DNA of 64,000 nt, taken from assembly GCF_900188205.1 (NCBI RefSeq), contig NZ_FZOH01000002.1, forward strand, positions 62,001-126,000, written 5' to 3'. Shown piece after piece: positions 61,385-64,000 of this stretch. Each line of letters opens with the position of its first letter. Positions within the stretch are counted from its first letter, which is position 1. Position numbers and translations under genes: made by a program. Origin of the DNA: Geodermatophilus saharensis. Lineage in GTDB: Bacteria; Actinomycetota; Actinomycetes; Mycobacteriales; Geodermatophilaceae. Under the pieces are notes generated by a model, which had not been told where the DNA came from, made no database searches, and worked only from the letters and a program-made list of their open reading frames with translations.

Positions 61385-62455
61385 GTGCCCGTCCCCAGCG
61401 CCACCCGCCCGTCTCCGGCGACCCCGGGGACGGGCGGGCGGACGGCCCGCGCCGCGCGGACCCGGCGCCGCGTCCTCGGCGTCGTGCTCCTGCTGGTCCT
61501 CGTCGTCGCCGCGTGCGCGGCGAGCATCGCCGTCGGCACCCGCCCGCTCGGGCTGGAGACCGTGTGGACCGCGCTCACCGACCGGTCGCTGCGCACCGAG
61601 GAGGCGGTGATCGTCTGGGACCTGCGGGTCCCGCGGACGGTGCTGGGCCTCCTCGTCGGTGCCGCGCTCGGCGTCTCCGGCGCGCTCATGCAGGGTCACA
61701 CCCGCAACCCGCTGGGCGACCCCGGCCTGCTCGGCGTCACGGCCGGGGCGTCGTTCGCCGTCGTCCTGGCGATCACGCTGCTCGGCGTCGGCACGCCGTC
61801 GGGCTACGTCTGGTTCGCCTTCGCCGGGGCCCTGGCCGGCACCGTCGCCGTCTTCGTGCTCGGCTCGGTCGGTCGCGGCGGGGCCACCCCGGTCACCCTC
61901 GCGCTGGCCGGTGCGGCGCTGTCGGCGCTGCTGTTCGCGCTGGTCCGGGCGCTGCTGGTCAGCGACTCGGACTCACTCGACGCCTTCCGCTTCTGGGTGG
62001 TGGGGGCGCTGGCCGGCCGCGGCGCCGACGTCGCCTGGCAGGTGGCGCCGTTCATCGCCGCCGGCCTGGTGCTCGCGCTGCTCAACGCCCCCGCCCTCGA
62101 CCTGCTCGGCATGGGCGAGGACGTCGCCCGGGGCCTGGGCCAGCGGGTCTGGCTGGCCCGCGGGCTCGGGCTGGCCGCGGTCACGCTGCTGGCCGGCGCG
62201 GCCACCGCCGCCTGCGGCCCGATCGCCTTCGTCGGGCTGGTCGTGCCGCACGCCGTGCGGGCGTTCACCGGGCCGGCGCACCGCTGGCTGGTGCCCTGCT
62301 CCGGCCTGCTCGGGGCGGTGCTGCTGCTGTCGGCCGACGTGCTCGGCCGGGTCGTGGCCCGCCCGGGCGAGCTGCAGGTGGGCATCGTGCTGGCGCTGGT
62401 CGGCAGCCCCTTCTTCGTGGCGCTGGTCCGCCGCCGGCGAGTGGCGACGCTGTGA
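61385..62455 (+). CDS. iron-siderophore ABC transporter permease (FecCD)
   Basis: 356 residues, about nine to ten membrane helices. [45 protein letters not shown] and [16 protein letters not shown] are FecCD hallmarks. Forms a heterodimer with the next gene product. First gene of the operon behind an iron box. GTG start. The binding lipoprotein is not in the window. Confidence 0.94.
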   Translation: MPVPSATRPSPATPGTGGRTARAARTRRRVLGVVLLLVLVVAACAASIAVGTRPLGLETVWTALTDRSLRTEEAVIVWDLRVPRTVLGLLVGAALGVSGALMQGHTRNPLGDPGLLGVTAGASFAVVLAITLLGVGTPSGYVWFAFAGALAGTVAVFVLGSVGRGGATPVTLALAGAALSALLFALVRALLVSDSDSLDAFRFWVVGALAGRGADVAWQVAPFIAAGLVLALLNAPALDLLGMGEDVARGLGQRVWLARGLGLAAVTLLAGAATAACGPIAFVGLVVPHAVRAFTGPAHRWLVPCSGLLGAVLLLSADVLGRVVARPGELQVGIVLALVGSPFFVALVRRRRVATL

Positions 62456-63561
62456 CCGCCACCGCCGACACCCTCCGCGCGACGACGCCGCCCGGGCCCG
62501 GGGGGCGCCCGGGCGGCCGCGCGGTCACCGTCCGGGTCGGGCCGGTCTCGGCGCGGTTCCGCTGGCGCTCGGTCGTCGTCCCGGTGGTCGCGCTCGCCGT
62601 CGTGGTGCTGCTGGCGGCGGTCGGCCTGGGGCGCGGCGACTACCCCATCGGCACCGTCGACGTGCTGCGCACGCTGGTCGGCGCGGGCACCGACGCCCAC
62701 CGCTTCGTCGTCCTGGAGCTGCGCGCCCCGCGGACGCTGGTCGGGGTGCTGGTCGGCCTGGCGCTGGGGACCGCCGGAGCGCTGTTCCAGACCTTCGCCC
62801 GCAACCCGCTGGCCTCCCCCGACGTCCTCGGCATCACCCAGGGCGCCTCGGTCGGCGCGGTGGCCGCCATCGTGCTGGGCGGCGGGGGCTCGGCCGGCGC
62901 GCTGCTCGACGGCCTCGGCGTGCCGCTGGCCGCGCTGCTCGGCGCGCTGGTCTGGGGTGCCCTGCTGTTCGTCCTCGCCTGGCGTTCGGGGCTCGACGGC
63001 TTCCGCCTGGTGCTCGTCGGCATCGCGCTGTGGACCACCGGCACCGCGCTCACCGACTGGTTGCTCACCCGCGCGGAGATCTACGACGCCGCGGCCGCCT
63101 ACGTGTGGATCACCGGCTCGCTCAACGCCCGGACCTGGGACCAGGCGACCCAGCTGGCGGTCGCGCTGGCGGTGCTGCTGCCGCTGGCGCTGGCCGCCGG
63201 TCGGGTGCTGGGGGTCCTGCAGTTCGGCGACGACACCGCCCGCGGCCTCGGCGTCCGGCTGGCCCGCGCCCAGGCGGCGGTGGTCGTCGTCGCGGTCCTG
63301 CTCGTGGCCGCCGCGGTGGCCGCCGCCGGGCCGATCGCGTTCGTGGCGCTCGTGGTGCCGCAGATCGCCGTCCGGCTGACCGGGGGCTCGCGGCCACCGC
63401 TGCTGGCCTCGGGCCTGCTCGGCGCGGCGCTGGTGACCGCGGCCGACCTGCTGACCCGCACCGTCCTGCCCGAGGCGCTCCCCGTCGGCATCCTCACCGC
63501 CGCCGTCGGCGCGCCCTACCTGCTCTGGCTGCTCGTCCGCGGGAGGCGGACCCCCGCATGA
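62452..63561 (+). CDS. iron-siderophore ABC transporter permease (FecCD), second subunit
   Basis: 369 residues with about 40 N-terminal cytoplasmic residues, then FecCD helices; [44 protein letters not shown] and [21 protein letters not shown] overlaps the previous stop (GTGA), and its own stop overlaps the ATPase start (ATGA), so the three are translationally coupled. Confidence 0.94.
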   Translation: MTATADTLRATTPPGPGGRPGGRAVTVRVGPVSARFRWRSVVVPVVALAVVVLLAAVGLGRGDYPIGTVDVLRTLVGAGTDAHRFVVLELRAPRTLVGVLVGLALGTAGALFQTFARNPLASPDVLGITQGASVGAVAAIVLGGGGSAGALLDGLGVPLAALLGALVWGALLFVLAWRSGLDGFRLVLVGIALWTTGTALTDWLLTRAEIYDAAAAYVWITGSLNARTWDQATQLAVALAVLLPLALAAGRVLGVLQFGDDTARGLGVRLARAQAAVVVVAVLLVAAAVAAAGPIAFVALVVPQIAVRLTGGSRPPLLASGLLGAALVTAADLLTRTVLPEALPVGILTAAVGAPYLLWLLVRGRRTPA

Positions 63562-64000
63562 CCACCTCCACCTCCGAGGCGCCCGTGCACGAGCCCCCGC
63601 CCGCCCCCGCCGTCCGCCTGGCCGCCGAGGACCTGCGCCTGGCCTACGACGACCGGGTCGTCGTCGACGGCCTCGACCTCGCGCTCACCGACGGCTCGTT
63701 CACCGCGATCGTCGGCCCGAACGGCTGCGGCAAGTCCACGCTGCTGCGCGCGCTGGGCCGGCTGCTGCGCCCGGCGGCCGGCCGGGTGCTGCTCGACGGG
63801 CGCTCGATCGCGAGGACGCCGACCCGCGAGGTGGCCCGCGTCCTCGGCCTGCTGCCGCAGACACCGGTGGCCCCGGCGGGGCTGACCGTGGCCGACCTGG
63901 TCGCCCGCGGCCGGCACCCGCACCAGAGCTGGCTGCAGCAGTGGTCGCGCGAGGACGAGGCCGTCGTCGCCGAGGCGCTGGCCTGGACCGACATGGCCGA
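63558..64000 (+). CDS. iron-siderophore ABC transporter ATPase (cut by window end)
   Basis: 147 residues visible of about 270. Walker [10 protein letters not shown] near residue 55 and the Q-loop in LGLLPQTP are seen; the signature and Walker B lie beyond the window. [18 protein letters not shown] is typical of FepC-like subunits. It powers the two permeases before it. Confidence 0.92.
   Translation, partial: MTTSTSEAPVHEPPPAPAVRLAAEDLRLAYDDRVVVDGLDLALTDGSFTAIVGPNGCGKSTLLRALGRLLRPAAGRVLLDGRSIARTPTREVARVLGLLPQTPVAPAGLTVADLVARGRHPHQSWLQQWSREDEAVVAEALAWTDMA

Noticed and set aside
1-64000. Prophage, biosynthetic cluster or integrated element
   Set aside because: No integrase, transposase, attachment repeats, PKS/NRPS genes or composition break was seen; genes are housekeeping, transport and regulation.

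Overview
The window is very GC-rich DNA (well above 70% by eye), with abundant GTG starts, many GTGA/ATGA stop-start overlaps and actinobacterial gene families: a FadE5-type acyl-CoA dehydrogenase, GTP-type PEP carboxykinase, an acVLRF1 peptidyl-tRNA hydrolase-like protein, a mycothiol-linked Rv2466c-like oxidoreductase and a PonA2-like PBP with a PASTA tail. A soil or rock actinobacterium fits; gene style and the small acidic proteins suggest Geodermatophilaceae (inference, not shown). I see no rRNA, tRNA, CRISPR array, insertion sequence or phage genes. This looks like chromosomal core and near-core sequence.

Layout. 1-4.0 kb: end of a TetR regulator, small proteins, a LapA-like membrane protein, acyl-CoA dehydrogenase behind a palindromic operator, and two related small acidic proteins. 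4.0-7.7 kb: ABC-2 exporter plus two-component system in one operon. 7.8-13.1 kb: hydroxybutyrate dehydrogenase, a glycosylase-like/tyrosine phosphatase open frame and a diguanylate cyclase. 13.2-20.6 kb: DUF6194, a double-HTH MerR, then the fructose phosphotransferase locus (EI divergent from FruR-FruK-FruA-HPr). 20.7-25.0 kb: SRPBCC protein, AGE-family protein, second two-component system and a divergent membrane protein. 25.1-29.5 kb: branched-chain-type 2-oxoacid dehydrogenase operon with a divergent AsnC regulator. 29.5-34.0 kb: small proteins, a serine hydrolase and a NlpC/P60 cell-wall hydrolase behind a c-di-AMP-type riboswitch. 34.1-41.7 kb: BrkB-like membrane protein, class A PBP, HelD-like helicase, acVLRF1 and an MFS transporter. 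41.8-48.1 kb: PEPCK, an ArsR/SRPBCC pair, FrnE-like DsbA, a CDF transporter and FKBP. 48.2-57.2 kb: alpha-glucosidase, two divergent MFS genes, a lipoprotein, a DeoR-DUF4406-Nudix operon and acetoacetyl-CoA synthetase. 57.3-59.5 kb: two secreted repeat proteins. 59.5-64 kb: DUF2237, glutathione peroxidase, Rv2466c-like protein and an iron-box-controlled siderophore ABC uptake operon cut by the window end.

The most interesting signals are: (i) a sortase-type (LASTG) surface protein with five degenerate chaplin-like repeats, next to a secreted protein with 7-residue Pro-Val repeats; (ii) several families of short palindromic or structured elements placed at gene 3' ends, one of which begins exactly at the stop codon; (iii) a c-di-AMP riboswitch plus an MtrA-like direct repeat controlling the NlpC/P60 gene; (iv) a bidirectional pts/fru promoter whose two -35 boxes form one palindrome; and (v) about fifteen genes whose -10-like hexamer lies 6-9 bases before the start codon, suggesting leaderless transcripts. 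Metabolically the window links fructose uptake, branched-chain acid and fatty-acid oxidation, ketone-body use (hydroxybutyrate dehydrogenase, acetoacetyl-CoA synthetase) and gluconeogenesis (PEPCK).
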